50,014 nucleotides of DNA from SCN-69-37 sp044507065 (GCA_044507065.1 JBIQJY010000024.1:1-50014), one strand, 5' to 3'; counted from the first letter of the stretch, positions 1-7,447 are shown. Notes: a model not told the origin generated them from the sequence alone. Made by a program: numbers and translations.

Positions 1-95
1 TCGTTCCGCACGCGCAGCGGGCGAGCAGCATGAAGGGCAACCCGGTGGAGCTCACCGCCGCCGAGCTGGAAGAGCTGCTCTCGGCCGCACTGTAG
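1..95 (+). CDS. C-terminal end of an unidentified protein
   Basis: The frame is open from the window edge to TAG at 93-95 and encodes about 30 residues ending in LTAAELEELLSAAL. The final amphipathic helix, an LTAEEL-type motif preceded by a short basic stretch, resembles the C-terminus of aldo/keto reductases, but the fragment is far too short to name. Codon use matches the neighbouring genes. Which protein this is cannot be decided from this window. Confidence 0.4.
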   Translation, partial: VPHAQRASSMKGNPVELTAAELEELLSAAL

Positions 96-215
96 GGCGC
101 TCGGCGTCAGTTCAGCTTCAGACTGCGACACCGATTCGGCCGTGCACCTCGACCGAACGGCTGCCCGGAGGCGAGGCCTGTCGCGCTCGCTCCGCGCGGA
201 CGGAACGCAGACGTC

Positions 216-265
216 GGCGTCAGCTCAGCGCGAGCAGCATGGGGGGGCAGCCCCACCCTGCGACG
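216..265 (-). repeat. Possible degenerate copy of the intergenic palindromic repeat
   Basis: The 216-bp space before the BNR gene contains a stretch that, read on the minus strand, follows the pattern of the repeats at 2.5-3.8 kb: a CGCAGGGTGGGGCTGCCCC-like GC palindrome, then a CGCTGAGCTGACGCC tail. The match is partial and made by eye. The rest of the intergenic space shows nothing else recognisable. Confidence 0.25.
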
Positions 266-311
266 TTTTGCCGCATGGGCGACGCGCCCGGCGATTCACT
301 ACACTGGACGG

Positions 312-1613
312 GTGTCAGGCAGTCGTTGGCCGATCGGGTGGATCTTCGCGCTGGTCATCGGCCTCATCGCGTGGGTCGTCTTCAGCAAGTGGCAGGAGTC
401 GGACAGCGGGTCGGTAGCCCCGCCGCCTGCCGCCGTTGCCGATCACGCCAATCACGCCGATCACGACGATCACGACGATCACTCGGCCCATGCGGGTCAC
501 GCCACCCTCGCGGCCGTCGCGCCCATCATCAGCACGACATTCGACGCGTCCGGCGTGCTCTATGCCGCCGAGGCGAAGGACGACCGCGTCCTGGTGACAA
601 TCTCGCGTGACGCGGGCCGCACCTTCGACGCGCCCGTCGTCCTGACGCCAGAGACCGAGTCGCTCGACGCCAATGGCGAGGCCCGACCGAAGATTGCCAT
701 CGGCCCCGGCGGCGAGGTCCTGGTCTCGTGGACGCAGCGGGGCAGTTCGCCGTATACCGGCAACATCCGCTTCGCGCGGTCGACCGATGGCGGGCGGACG
801 TTCTCGGCGCCGGTCACGGTCAACGACGATGGCCTGCCGATTGGGCATCGCTTCGATGCGCTTGGCGTCGCGCCCGATGGCACCGTCGTCCTCGCGTGGA
901 TCGACAAGCGCGATCTCGAGGCCGCAACCCTCGCGGGTGAAACCTACGCGGGGGCCGCGGTGTACTTGGCGACCAGTCGCGATGGCGGCGCCACGTTCTC
1001 GGTCAATCGCAAGGCGAAGGACAACGTGTGCGAGTGCTGCCGGCTCGGTCTGGCATTCGAGGCCGACTCCACGCCTGTCCTGCTGTGGCGTGACGTCTTG
1101 CCAGGCGGCATCCGCGACCACGTCATGATGCGCGTGACCGCGGATGGTTCGACCGCGCCGGTGCACCGCGTCAGCCACGAGAACTGGGCCATCGACGCCT
1201 GCCCGCATCACGGGCCGGCGCTCGTCATCGCGCCCTCGTCGCAGCGTCATCATTTCGCCTGGTTCACGGGCGCCGAGTCGACGGGCAACGCCGTCTTCTA
1301 TGCCCACACCGACGACGGCGGCCGGACGACGAGCCCGCCGATGCGCGTGGGGAAGGGCGAGTTCGTGGGCCATCCCAGTCTGGCGATTGCCGACGGTCGC
1401 CTGTGGCTGGCGTGGAAGGAATGGCGCGACGACAACACGACCGAGGTCTTCGCCATGCGGTCCGACGACGACGGGGCCACGTGGTCGACGGCGCGCAGGG
1501 TAGCCGTGGCCCCCGGCAATTCGGACCGGCCGTATCTCCTCGCCTCCGGCGCTGACGTCTATCTGTCCTGGACCGACACGACCGGCCTGCGCATCGTTCG
1601 CATCACTCAGTAG
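312..1613 (+). CDS. Membrane-anchored BNR-repeat (sialidase-fold) protein with His-rich linker
   Basis: This 433-residue protein starts at a GTG. Residues 9-24 form one hydrophobic segment, an uncleaved anchor or signal. A His/Asp-rich linker follows at 45-63, then a beta-propeller-type region with five Asp-box (S-x-D-x-G-x-T-F/W) motifs near 98, 157, 222, 333 and 384. It is therefore a periplasm- or surface-facing six-bladed-propeller candidate. It also carries a CxCC motif at 240-243 and a CPHHG motif at 297-301; as far as I remember, paired Cys motifs like these recur in the bacterial 'exo-alpha-sialidase' annotated family. The catalytic Arg triad and Asp/Tyr of true sialidases are not evident, so enzyme activity should not be assumed. 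The His-rich linker and Cys clusters suggest metal binding, which is inference. It converges on the next gene with only 9 bp between stops. Confidence 0.75.
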   Translation: MSGSRWPIGWIFALVIGLIAWVVFSKWQESDSGSVAPPPAAVADHANHADHDDHDDHSAHAGHATLAAVAPIISTTFDASGVLYAAEAKDDRVLVTISRDAGRTFDAPVVLTPETESLDANGEARPKIAIGPGGEVLVSWTQRGSSPYTGNIRFARSTDGGRTFSAPVTVNDDGLPIGHRFDALGVAPDGTVVLAWIDKRDLEAATLAGETYAGAAVYLATSRDGGATFSVNRKAKDNVCECCRLGLAFEADSTPVLLWRDVLPGGIRDHVMMRVTADGSTAPVHRVSHENWAIDACPHHGPALVIAPSSQRHHFAWFTGAESTGNAVFYAHTDDGGRTTSPPMRVGKGEFVGHPSLAIADGRLWLAWKEWRDDNTTEVFAMRSDDDGATWSTARRVAVAPGNSDRPYLLASGADVYLSWTDTTGLRIVRITQ

Positions 1614-1622
1614 CCGGTCGCC

Positions 1623-2498
1623 TTACGCGTTCATCTCTTCAAGCGCCAGGTACAGCGCCTGCGTGCCCTTGCGTCCGTGCCCCATGGCCTGGACGCGCTG
1701 GTAGAGCTCGTGGACCAGTGCCAGGCCGGGCAGGTTCAGCTTCATGCGGCTCGCTTCGTCGAGCGCCAGGCCCATGTCCTTCACGAAGTGGTCCACGAAG
1801 AAGCCGGGATCGAAGTTGCCCTTGAGGATGCGCGGCGCCAGGTTGTCGAGCGTCCAGCACGCGGCCGCGCCGCCGCTGATGGCCTTCAGTACGGTCTCGA
1901 GATCGAGCCCCGCGCGCTTGCCGTAGAGCAGCGATTCGCACACGCCGATGATGGTGCCCGAGATCACGATCTGATTGCAGAGCTTGGCGTGCTGGCCCGC
2001 GCCGGCCGGACCCTGGTGGACGATGTTGCGGCCCATGAGTTCGAAGAGCGGCATGACGCGCGCGAGCGACGTGGCTTCGCCGCCCACCATGATGGAGAGC
2101 GTGCCGTTGCGGGCGCCGACGTCGCCGCCCGAGACGGGGGCGTCGAGCGCGAGGTGACTGTGCGTCCGAGCGGCCGTGTCGATCTCGACGGCCAGGCTGG
2201 GCGATGTCGTGGTCATGTCGACGAGGACCGCACCGGTCCGCGCGTTGGCGATGATGCCGTCGGTATCGAAGTACACCTGTCGCACGTCCTGCGGAAACCC
2301 GACCATCGTGAAGATGATGTCGGCGGCCGCGGCGGCCTCACCGGCCGTCTCGGCCCATCGGGCGCCGGCGGCGACGAGCCCGTCGGCCTTTGCGCGCGTG
2401 CGTGAATAGACAGTCACGTTGTGCCCCGCCTTCAGCAGGTGGCCGCACATCGACGTGCCCATGACTCCGGTTCCAATCCAGGCAATGTTTTCCGGCAT
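1623..2498 (-). CDS. NAD(P)-dependent beta-hydroxyacid dehydrogenase (3-hydroxyisobutyrate dehydrogenase-like)
   Basis: A full-length (291 aa) member of the beta-hydroxyacid dehydrogenase family, which oxidises 3-hydroxyisobutyrate, tartronate semialdehyde or related short hydroxyacids in the cytosol. The N-terminal Rossmann fold has GTGVMG at residues 9-14. The substrate-binding signature DAPVSGG is at 119-125, and the catalytic Lys is K172 in the GQHAKLCNQ motif. The C-terminal all-helical domain is complete. The residue after the first beta strand is Ser-Arg (YSRTR), typical of NADP-preferring members, so glyoxylate/succinic-semialdehyde reductase activity is also possible. No neighbouring catabolic genes indicate the substrate. 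Its promoter side faces the repeat-rich intergenic block. Confidence 0.88.
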   Translation of the reverse strand: MPENIAWIGTGVMGTSMCGHLLKAGHNVTVYSRTRAKADGLVAAGARWAETAGEAAAAADIIFTMVGFPQDVRQVYFDTDGIIANARTGAVLVDMTTTSPSLAVEIDTAARTHSHLALDAPVSGGDVGARNGTLSIMVGGEATSLARVMPLFELMGRNIVHQGPAGAGQHAKLCNQIVISGTIIGVCESLLYGKRAGLDLETVLKAISGGAAACWTLDNLAPRILKGNFDPGFFVDHFVKDMGLALDEASRMKLNLPGLALVHELYQRVQAMGHGRKGTQALYLALEEMNA

Positions 2499-2520
2499 AG
2501 GGGGAGGGTACTATTTTTTG

Positions 2521-2611
2521 ATGGCGCGGGGCCCCACCCCCGCGCCAATTGCGCTGCACTGACGATGGTCCCCTCAGCGCGCGGCGCTTGCGCGCGCGGC
2601 TTCGGGGTGTC
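2521..2611 (+). repeat. Palindromic repeat unit, copy 1
   Basis: Starts ATGGCGCGGGGCCCC and ends GGCTTCGGGGTGTC. The GC palindrome is followed by AATTGCGCTGCACTGACG, then a hairpin with GCGCGC arms. Nearly identical to copy 3 at 3023-3113. Confidence 0.85.
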
Positions 2612-2612
2612 T

Positions 2613-2700
2613 GGCGCGGGGCCCGGCTTCGCGCCAATTGCGCTGCACTGACGATGGTCCCCTCAGCGCGCGCGCTGGCGCGCGCGGCTTCGGGGCGTCA
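2613..2700 (+). repeat. Palindromic repeat unit, copy 2
   Basis: Directly follows copy 1 in tandem. It keeps the central AATTGCGCTGCACTGACG block and the GGCTTCGGGG tail, but the first palindrome is altered and the hairpin reads CGCGCGC-gctg-GCGCGCG. Confidence 0.85.
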
Positions 2701-2741
2701 GGGGTCTCAAGTCTCGCGCCTTGCGTGCTCGCCGCATTGTC

Positions 2742-2846
2742 GTCCGCGCGGGCCGATGGCTGCCGCGCGAGTGACTCGGCGTGCGACGGTATGCGCCAGT
2801 TCGGAATCGCGTCGCAGGAAGCGACGCGTTTCCGCCTGTGTGTCCC
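2742..2846. repeat. 105-bp exact duplication, left copy
   Basis: Identical base for base to 3417-3521. Weaker similarity extends on both sides (roughly 2703-2912 against 3377-3587), so this is the conserved core of a longer duplicated block. No frame through it looks like a known protein. Confidence 0.9.
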
Positions 2847-3022
2847 GGGCTGCAGGTAATGCAGCAACAGCCCATTCGGGACCACAGGCGTGGGCGTAAG
2901 CGCGAAACGCGAGTGAACGGAGACGCGATTCCCCAGCGCATCGCCGCGGAACGAGCGCGGCAGGTATCGGCCCGCGCGGACGCACGCGCGAGCGACTCGG
3001 GCGCGCGCGGCGTCGGGGTGTC

Positions 3023-3113
3023 ATGGCGCGGGGCCCCACCCCGCGCCAATTGCGCTGCACTGACGATGGTCCCCTCAGCGCGCGGCGCTTGCGCGCGCGG
3101 CTTCGGGGTGTCA
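3023..3113 (+). repeat. Palindromic repeat unit, copy 3
   Basis: Same unit as 2521-2611, one C shorter in the first palindrome. GCGCGC hairpin arms and the GGCTTCGGGGTGTC tail are intact. Confidence 0.85.
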
Positions 3114-3271
3114 GGGCGAGGGGCGCAGCGCGCAGCGCTTCTCCTGATCTGATGCTGTCCTTCGAAGCGCTCGCGCTGTGGTCGACTTTTATTCATCGCG
3201 TTGGGGCCCCACCCGCAACGCTTCTCCCCGATCTGACGCTGACCCCGAAGCACTCGCGCTGACTGTCCGTT

Positions 3272-3376
3272 GTCGACTCTTGTTCATGGGCGTGGGGCCC
3301 CACCCCCACGCCTTCTCCCTGAACTGCCGCCGAGCCCTCAGCGCGCCTGCTGAACGCAGGCGGCTTCGGGGTGTCA
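3272..3376 (+). repeat. Palindromic repeat unit with CGCCTG/CAGGCG hairpin
   Basis: Begins with GTCGACTCTTGT, followed by GGGCGTGGGGCCCCACCC, a CTTCTCCCTGAACTG spacer, a hairpin with CGCCTG and CAGGCG arms, then GGCTTCGGGGTGTC. The first ~68 bases are nearly identical to the reverse complement of 3661-3765. The two units therefore form a large inverted repeat around the right 105-bp duplicate. Confidence 0.85.
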
Positions 3377-3416
3377 GTGTCTCAGTCGCGCGTCCTCGCG
3401 TCCGCGCTGCATTCCT

Positions 3417-3521
3417 GTCCGCGCGGGCCGATGGCTGCCGCGCGAGTGACTCGGCGTGCGACGGTATGCGCCAGTTCGGAATCGCGTCGCAGGAAGCGAC
3501 GCGTTTCCGCCTGTGTGTCCC
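3417..3521. repeat. 105-bp exact duplication, right copy
   Basis: Base-for-base copy of 2742-2846. It lies between the inverted units at 3272-3376 and 3661-3765. Confidence 0.9.
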
Positions 3522-3587
3522 CGCCCGCCGGGAAATGCAAGAGCAGGCCGTCGGGACCGCAGACGAGAGCGCCAGTGTGAAACGCCC

Positions 3588-3660
3588 GAGACCGCCTGCG
3601 TAGCAGGCGTGTTGAGGGGCACCGTCAGTTCAAGGAGAAGCGTTGGAAATGGGGCCCGCA
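3588..3660 (-). repeat. Palindromic repeat unit, minus orientation (partial)
   Basis: On the minus strand this reads CCAACGCTTCTCCTTGAACTG, spacer, CCCTCAACA, then a hairpin with CGCCTG and CAGGCG arms and a GGTCTCGGG tail. It has the same layout as the plus-strand units but the tail has diverged. Confidence 0.7.
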
Positions 3661-3765
3661 CGACAGCCCGAAGCCTCGCGCGTAGCGCGAGTGGTGAGGG
3701 CTCGGCGTCAGTTCAGGGAGAAGGCGTTGGGGGTGGGGCCCCAACGCCCATGGACAAGAGTCGAC
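3661..3765 (-). repeat. Palindromic repeat unit, minus orientation
   Basis: Reverse complement of the 3272-3376 unit, including the GTCGAC end. Its hairpin stem is CTCGCG/CGCGAG instead of CGCCTG/CAGGCG: both arms have changed together. Confidence 0.85.
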
Positions 3766-3823
3766 ACACGACCGCCGACAGCGGCCCCGAAACGTAGTAG
3801 AGACGAGCACGCTCGTCCCGTCA

Positions 3824-5086
3824 TCACGCGCGCCTGGCCGTCGCCGCGATGCCGCCGGCCGCCACGTACGCGCTCGACCAGGCCCACTGGAAGTTGAAGC
3901 CGCCGAGCCGGCCGTCGACGTCGAGCACCTCGCCTACCAGGAAGAGCCCCGGCGCGCGGCGCGATTCGAGGGTGCCCGGATCGACCTCGTCGAGCGCCAC
4001 GCCGCCGGCCGTCACCTCGGCGTAGTCGTAGCCGCGCGAGTCGGTCACCGGCAGCGGCCAGTCGGTGAGCGTGTGGAGCAGGCGGCGGCGATCGAAGCGC
4101 GGCAGGTCCGCGAGAACGCGCGCGCCGTCGATGCCGGCGTGCGCGGCCGCGGCGGCAGCCACGGCGGCCGGCACGAGCGTGGCCGCGGCATTGGTGACCG
4201 ACTGGCGCGGGTGCATCGACGCGATCGACAGCCACTGCGCTTCGGCTGCCTCGAACGTCAGCCGCAGGACATTGGCGCGCAGCCCGGGCGCGTGCCCGTC
4301 CTGGCGCGCCCGCAGCCAGTGGCGCGAGACGTCGAGCGCGGCCGGACCGCTGATGCCGAAGTGCGTCCAGAGCAGGGCGCCCGTGATGGTCGCTACCGGC
4401 CGGTCGTCGGCCGTTGCGCGCAGCACCGCGGGCAGCGCCACGCCCGACAGTCCGGCGTGCCACGGTCGGGCGGACGCGGCGTCGAAGCGCAGCGGGACGA
4501 GCGCGGGTGTGGTGGCCACGACCGCATGCCCGAGCGCCCGGGCGAAGCGATAGCCGGCGCCGTCGCTTCCGGTCTTGGGCAGCGACAGGCCGCCCGTGGC
4601 CAGCACCACCGTGCCGCAGCGCATCGCGCCACGGGACGTCTCGAGGAGAAATCCGCCCGCGTCGTCGCGCGCGACGGCATGAACCCGATGGTCGGCCCGA
4701 AGCGGGACGCCGACAGAGGCGAGCGCCCGCAGCAGCGCGTCGAGCACGTCGCGCGACCGGTTCGTGTCCGGGAAGAGTTTGCCGTGCTCCTCTTCGTGCA
4801 GGCCCACGCCCAGCTCGCGGAAGAATTCGACGGCGGCGCTCGCGGGAAACGCGCGCAGCACGCGCCGGATGACGGGGCGGCGCCCGCCATTGAAATCGTG
4901 CTCGGTCACCTCGGCGTTCGTGACGTTGCACCGCGACCCGCCGCTGACGAGGATCTTCGCGCCCGGTCGCCGCGCGCCATCGAGCACGGCGATGCGCAGG
5001 CGCGGCGCCTTGCGCCCGAGGAAGATGCCGGTGGCAAGGCCCGCGGCACCCGCACCGATGATGGCGACGTCGAACGTGGCGTCCAC
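3824..5086 (-). CDS. BaiN/HI0933-family FAD-dependent oxidoreductase
   Basis: A 420-residue cytosolic flavoprotein of the HI0933/BaiN (TIGR00275) family. The FAD-binding GAGAAG is at residues 11-16. The family signature ILVSGGSRCNVTN is at 45-57 and the C-terminal GEVLDVDGRLGGFNFQWA block starts near 385. I place the start at the GTG at 5086, just before VDATFDVAIIGAG. The frame stays open 92 codons further upstream, but that part would run through the region before the next gene and has no family similarity. Family members reduce diverse substrates (BaiN reduces bile-acid intermediates) or have no known substrate, so the reaction is unknown here. It is divergent from the SGNH hydrolase, and its 3' end faces the repeat block. 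Confidence 0.88.
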   Translation of the reverse strand: MDATFDVAIIGAGAAGLATGIFLGRKAPRLRIAVLDGARRPGAKILVSGGSRCNVTNAEVTEHDFNGGRRPVIRRVLRAFPASAAVEFFRELGVGLHEEEHGKLFPDTNRSRDVLDALLRALASVGVPLRADHRVHAVARDDAGGFLLETSRGAMRCGTVVLATGGLSLPKTGSDGAGYRFARALGHAVVATTPALVPLRFDAASARPWHAGLSGVALPAVLRATADDRPVATITGALLWTHFGISGPAALDVSRHWLRARQDGHAPGLRANVLRLTFEAAEAQWLSIASMHPRQSVTNAAATLVPAAVAAAAAAHAGIDGARVLADLPRFDRRRLLHTLTDWPLPVTDSRGYDYAEVTAGGVALDEVDPGTLESRRAPGLFLVGEVLDVDGRLGGFNFQWAWSSAYVAAGGIAATARRA

Positions 5087-5187
5087 GCCGCGATCATAGA
5101 CAAGGACGTGCGCCGGTCGTTTGCGCCTCGCGCCGGACCGAATCGCGATAGACTGCTCGCCCGTTTCGCTGACGAGGGAGAGGCGAC

Positions 5188-5901
5188 ATGCATCGAGGCT
5201 GGACGCAAGGCGCGATGGTTGGCACGCTGCTGGCGGGATTGGCGGTTCATGCGGCTCTCGGGACGGGCGCCACGGCAGCCGCTCCAGCGGCCGTCGTCCA
5301 GGATCGCTTCGAACCGAACGTTCGCGCCTACGAAGAGGCCGATCGCGCGTCGATGCCGCCAAAGGGGGCGATTCTGCTCGTCGGCGACTCGCAGTTCTAC
5401 CGCTGGCGCACGTTGTCCGAGGACCTGCCGGGGTATGCCGTCGTCAACCGCGGCATCGATTCGTTCCGGACGACCGACCTGGCACACTTCGCGACGCGCC
5501 TCGTCCTGCCGTATGCGCCGCGACTCGTCGTGACACACGTCGGCGGCAACGACATCAACACAGGTCGCACGCCCGAGCAGGTCCTGGCCGACTTCCAGGC
5601 GTTTGTCGCCACGGTGCGCGCCGCGATGCCCGACGTGCCCATCGCGTTCTCGAGCATCACGCCGGGGCCCGGCCGATGGGACCAGGCGCCGGCGCGACGC
5701 CGGGCCAATACCCTGGTGGCCGCCTGGGTCGCGACGCAGCCGAACCTGCATTTCATCGACCTCTGGGACGTCATGCTCACGGCCGACGGCCAGCCGCGCG
5801 AAGACCTGTGGGTGGAAGACCGCGTCCACCCGAACCAGGCAGGCTACCGCATCCGCGTCGAAGCCATGCACGGGCTGCTGGGCCAACCCGATCAGCGCTG
5901 A
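5188..5901 (+). CDS. Secreted SGNH/GDSL-type hydrolase
   Basis: A 237-residue SGNH-fold esterase/lipase. A signal peptide (hydrophobic residues 10-33) predicts periplasmic or extracellular location. The catalytic blocks are all present: GDSQ with nucleophile S68 (block I), G89 in NRGIDS (block II), GGND with N121 (block III), and D211-x-x-H214 in DRVHPN (block V). The GGGAGAGG sequence just upstream of the ATG is a ribosome binding site. The GDSQ variant with VNRGIDS resembles the lysophospholipase L1/platelet-activating-factor acetylhydrolase-like branch that acts on acyl or acetyl esters. The real substrate cannot be told. The MFS gene follows on the same strand about 70 bp later and may be co-transcribed. 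Confidence 0.87.
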   Translation: MHRGWTQGAMVGTLLAGLAVHAALGTGATAAAPAAVVQDRFEPNVRAYEEADRASMPPKGAILLVGDSQFYRWRTLSEDLPGYAVVNRGIDSFRTTDLAHFATRLVLPYAPRLVVTHVGGNDINTGRTPEQVLADFQAFVATVRAAMPDVPIAFSSITPGPGRWDQAPARRRANTLVAAWVATQPNLHFIDLWDVMLTADGQPREDLWVEDRVHPNQAGYRIRVEAMHGLLGQPDQR

Positions 5902-5973
5902 TCAAACCGTCGTCCGGTCGGCTACCATGCTGTGCGGCGCACGGATGTGTGCGCGTTGCCGCAGTACACCTCC

Positions 5974-7179
5974 ATGTCACCTCGCGCCCTGAAGGCGGGC
6001 TGCTACACGCTCACCGCCCTCAACACGCTGGCCTCCCAGTACTACTTCAACTACCTGTTCTTCTATCTGCGGGACGAGTACGGGTTCGGCGACAGGACGA
6101 ACCTGTGGGTGGCGGCAATGCACGGCGCCATCTACGTCTATGCAGCTTGGCAGGGCGGGAAGTTCGCGGAACGTCGCGGCTACATCACGAGCCTCCGGGT
6201 GGGCTATGCCGGCCTGCTGCTGACGATGGTGGCCGGTGCCTGGATGTCGACGGCCGCAGGCGCGCTGGTCGTCGTGGCGGCCTACACCGTCGCGCTGCTG
6301 CTCATCTGGCCGGCGCTCGAGGCATTGACGATGGCCGACGAGCCGCCGGAGCGTGTGCCGCACCGCGTCGGCATCTACAACCTGACGTGGTCCGGCTCGG
6401 CCGCCGTCGCCTACTTCACCGGTGGACCACTGTACGAGTGGCTCGGGCCGGGACTGATCTTCGGCCTGCCGGCCGCGCTGTTCCTGGTGCAGCTCCTCAT
6501 GGTGAGCTGGCTGGCGCGGCGGATGCCGGGGCTGCCGCGGCGCGCCGATGTGCCCGAGCCCATCACGGTGCCGGCCGGACCGCCCGCCGCGCTGCGCGAC
6601 CGCCCGGCACGGGCCGCCGTCTTTCTCCGGCTCGCCTGGATGGCCAACCCGCTGTCGTACGTGGCCGTCTACACGCTCCTCGCGGTGATGCCGGGCCTGG
6701 CGTCACGGCTCGGGCTGTCGCCGACGCAGGTGGGCATGTTCTGCTCGATCTGGTTCTTTGCCCGCATGCTGGCGTTCGCGCTGCTGTGGCAGTGGAGCGG
6801 CTGGCATTATCGGTTCCGCTTTCTCGCCGGTGGCTACGTGCTGCTCGTGGCGAGCTTTGTCTCGATCCTCGTCGCCCCGACGCTGGTCGTGCTCGTGCTG
6901 GGTCAGGTGGTCTTCGGCCTGGCCACGGGCATGGCGTATTACTCGTCGCTGTTCTACTCGATGGATCTGAGCGACACGAAGGCCGAACACGGCGGACTGC
7001 ACGAGGCGGCGATCGGCCTCGGGATCTGCGTCGGTCCTGCGGTGGGCGCCGCGTCGCTGCAACTGCTTCCCGGTTATCCGGGCGCGGGCGTCGTGGCGGT
7101 GACGGGTCTCCTGGTCTGCGGGTTTGGCGCGATGCTGGCGGTCTGGCGTCAGGCGCCGGGTGCGGCCGATCCTGTCTGA
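5974..7179 (+). CDS. MFS transporter
   Basis: An integral membrane protein of about 400 residues with some 12 hydrophobic segments in two halves separated by a charged loop near the middle (RRMPGLPRRADVPEP). This is the layout of major facilitator permeases. I prefer the ATG at 5974 because it leaves a short cytoplasmic N-terminus before the first helix; an in-frame GTG at 5932 would add 14 residues. Neither start has a clear Shine-Dalgarno. The substrate cannot be inferred. Its stop codon lies inside the left arm of a 12-bp inverted repeat that may end transcription. Confidence 0.8.
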   Translation: MSPRALKAGCYTLTALNTLASQYYFNYLFFYLRDEYGFGDRTNLWVAAMHGAIYVYAAWQGGKFAERRGYITSLRVGYAGLLLTMVAGAWMSTAAGALVVVAAYTVALLLIWPALEALTMADEPPERVPHRVGIYNLTWSGSAAVAYFTGGPLYEWLGPGLIFGLPAALFLVQLLMVSWLARRMPGLPRRADVPEPITVPAGPPAALRDRPARAAVFLRLAWMANPLSYVAVYTLLAVMPGLASRLGLSPTQVGMFCSIWFFARMLAFALLWQWSGWHYRFRFLAGGYVLLVASFVSILVAPTLVVLVLGQVVFGLATGMAYYSSLFYSMDLSDTKAEHGGLHEAAIGLGICVGPAVGAASLQLLPGYPGAGVVAVTGLLVCGFGAMLAVWRQAPGAADPV

Positions 7180-7206
7180 CAGCCTGTCGGACACCTGTCA
7201 GACAGG
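7171..7206 (+). terminator. 12-bp perfect inverted repeat at the MFS stop codon
   Basis: CCTGTCTGACAG (7171-7182) and CTGTCAGACAGG (7195-7206) are perfect complements with a 12-base loop; the left arm contains the TGA stop. There is no strong T-run, so this may be a Rho-dependent end or a protein-binding site. Related TGTC/GACA words recur downstream in the receptor promoter. Confidence 0.5.
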
Positions 7207-7273
7207 CTGTTTGTCACCATTTCGACAGGGTTAAATGTCCCAGTGAGTCGAAAAACACACCACAACTTGCGAC

Positions 7274-7326
7274 ACCTGTCAATCGGATGACATTTATTTG
7301 ACAGGTTCGTCCCCCGCTGTCAGAAT
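7274..7326 (+). promoter_or_regulatory. Sigma-70 promoter and overlapping operator for the TonB receptor
   Basis: A perfect TTGACA -35 (7298-7303) is followed by 17 bases and CAGAAT (7321-7326) as a 4/6 -10. The -35 lies inside the right arm of a perfect 9-bp inverted repeat, ACCTGTCAA (7274-7282) / TTGACAGGT (7298-7306). This placement is typical of a repressor operator. The translation start is 122 bp further on, leaving a long leader. Confidence 0.5.
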
Positions 7327-7447
7327 CGCTCCGTCCTAGTTAGACCTGCCCCCTGTTGTTCATCGGTCGTCGTCCGCCCATTCGGCCTCGTTCGGGGTCC
7401 GGGCGGCGCCGGCCTGCTGCGCGGGGCAGTCATGGAGGAGAGAAACG

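Larger units (their letters stand above)
2499..3823. repeat. Gene-free block of clustered palindromic repeat elements
   Basis: About 1.3 kb with no credible gene; the open frames here are short, overlap on both strands and are created by the repeats. It is built of at least seven copies of a composite unit. Each unit has a GGGGCCCCACCCC palindrome flanked by complementary GC-rich arms, a spacer, a short hairpin, and an invariant GGCTTCGGGGTGTC tail. Plus-oriented copies start near 2521, 2613, 3023 and 3272, with a degenerate one near 3181. Minus-oriented copies lie near 3590-3660, 3661-3765 and 3785-3820. Between them sit two copies of a ~200-bp block with a 105-bp identical core. The pattern is that of a REP/BIME-like or small non-autonomous mobile element cluster. 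Confidence 0.8.

Noticed and set aside
2549..3661. Several overlapping small frames in the repeat block
   Set aside because: All are Arg/Ala/Gly-rich, occur on both strands, and repeat with the DNA units; none has a ribosome binding site with protein-like composition.
2521..3820. CRISPR array
   Set aside because: The units are ~90-105 bp, in both orientations, with irregular spacing and no regular unique spacers; no cas genes are present.
3708..4931. A 407-codon frame overlapping the BaiN-type gene in another reading frame
   Set aside because: It is extremely Arg/Ala-rich and has no motifs; the FAD-binding frame at 3824-5086 is clearly the gene.
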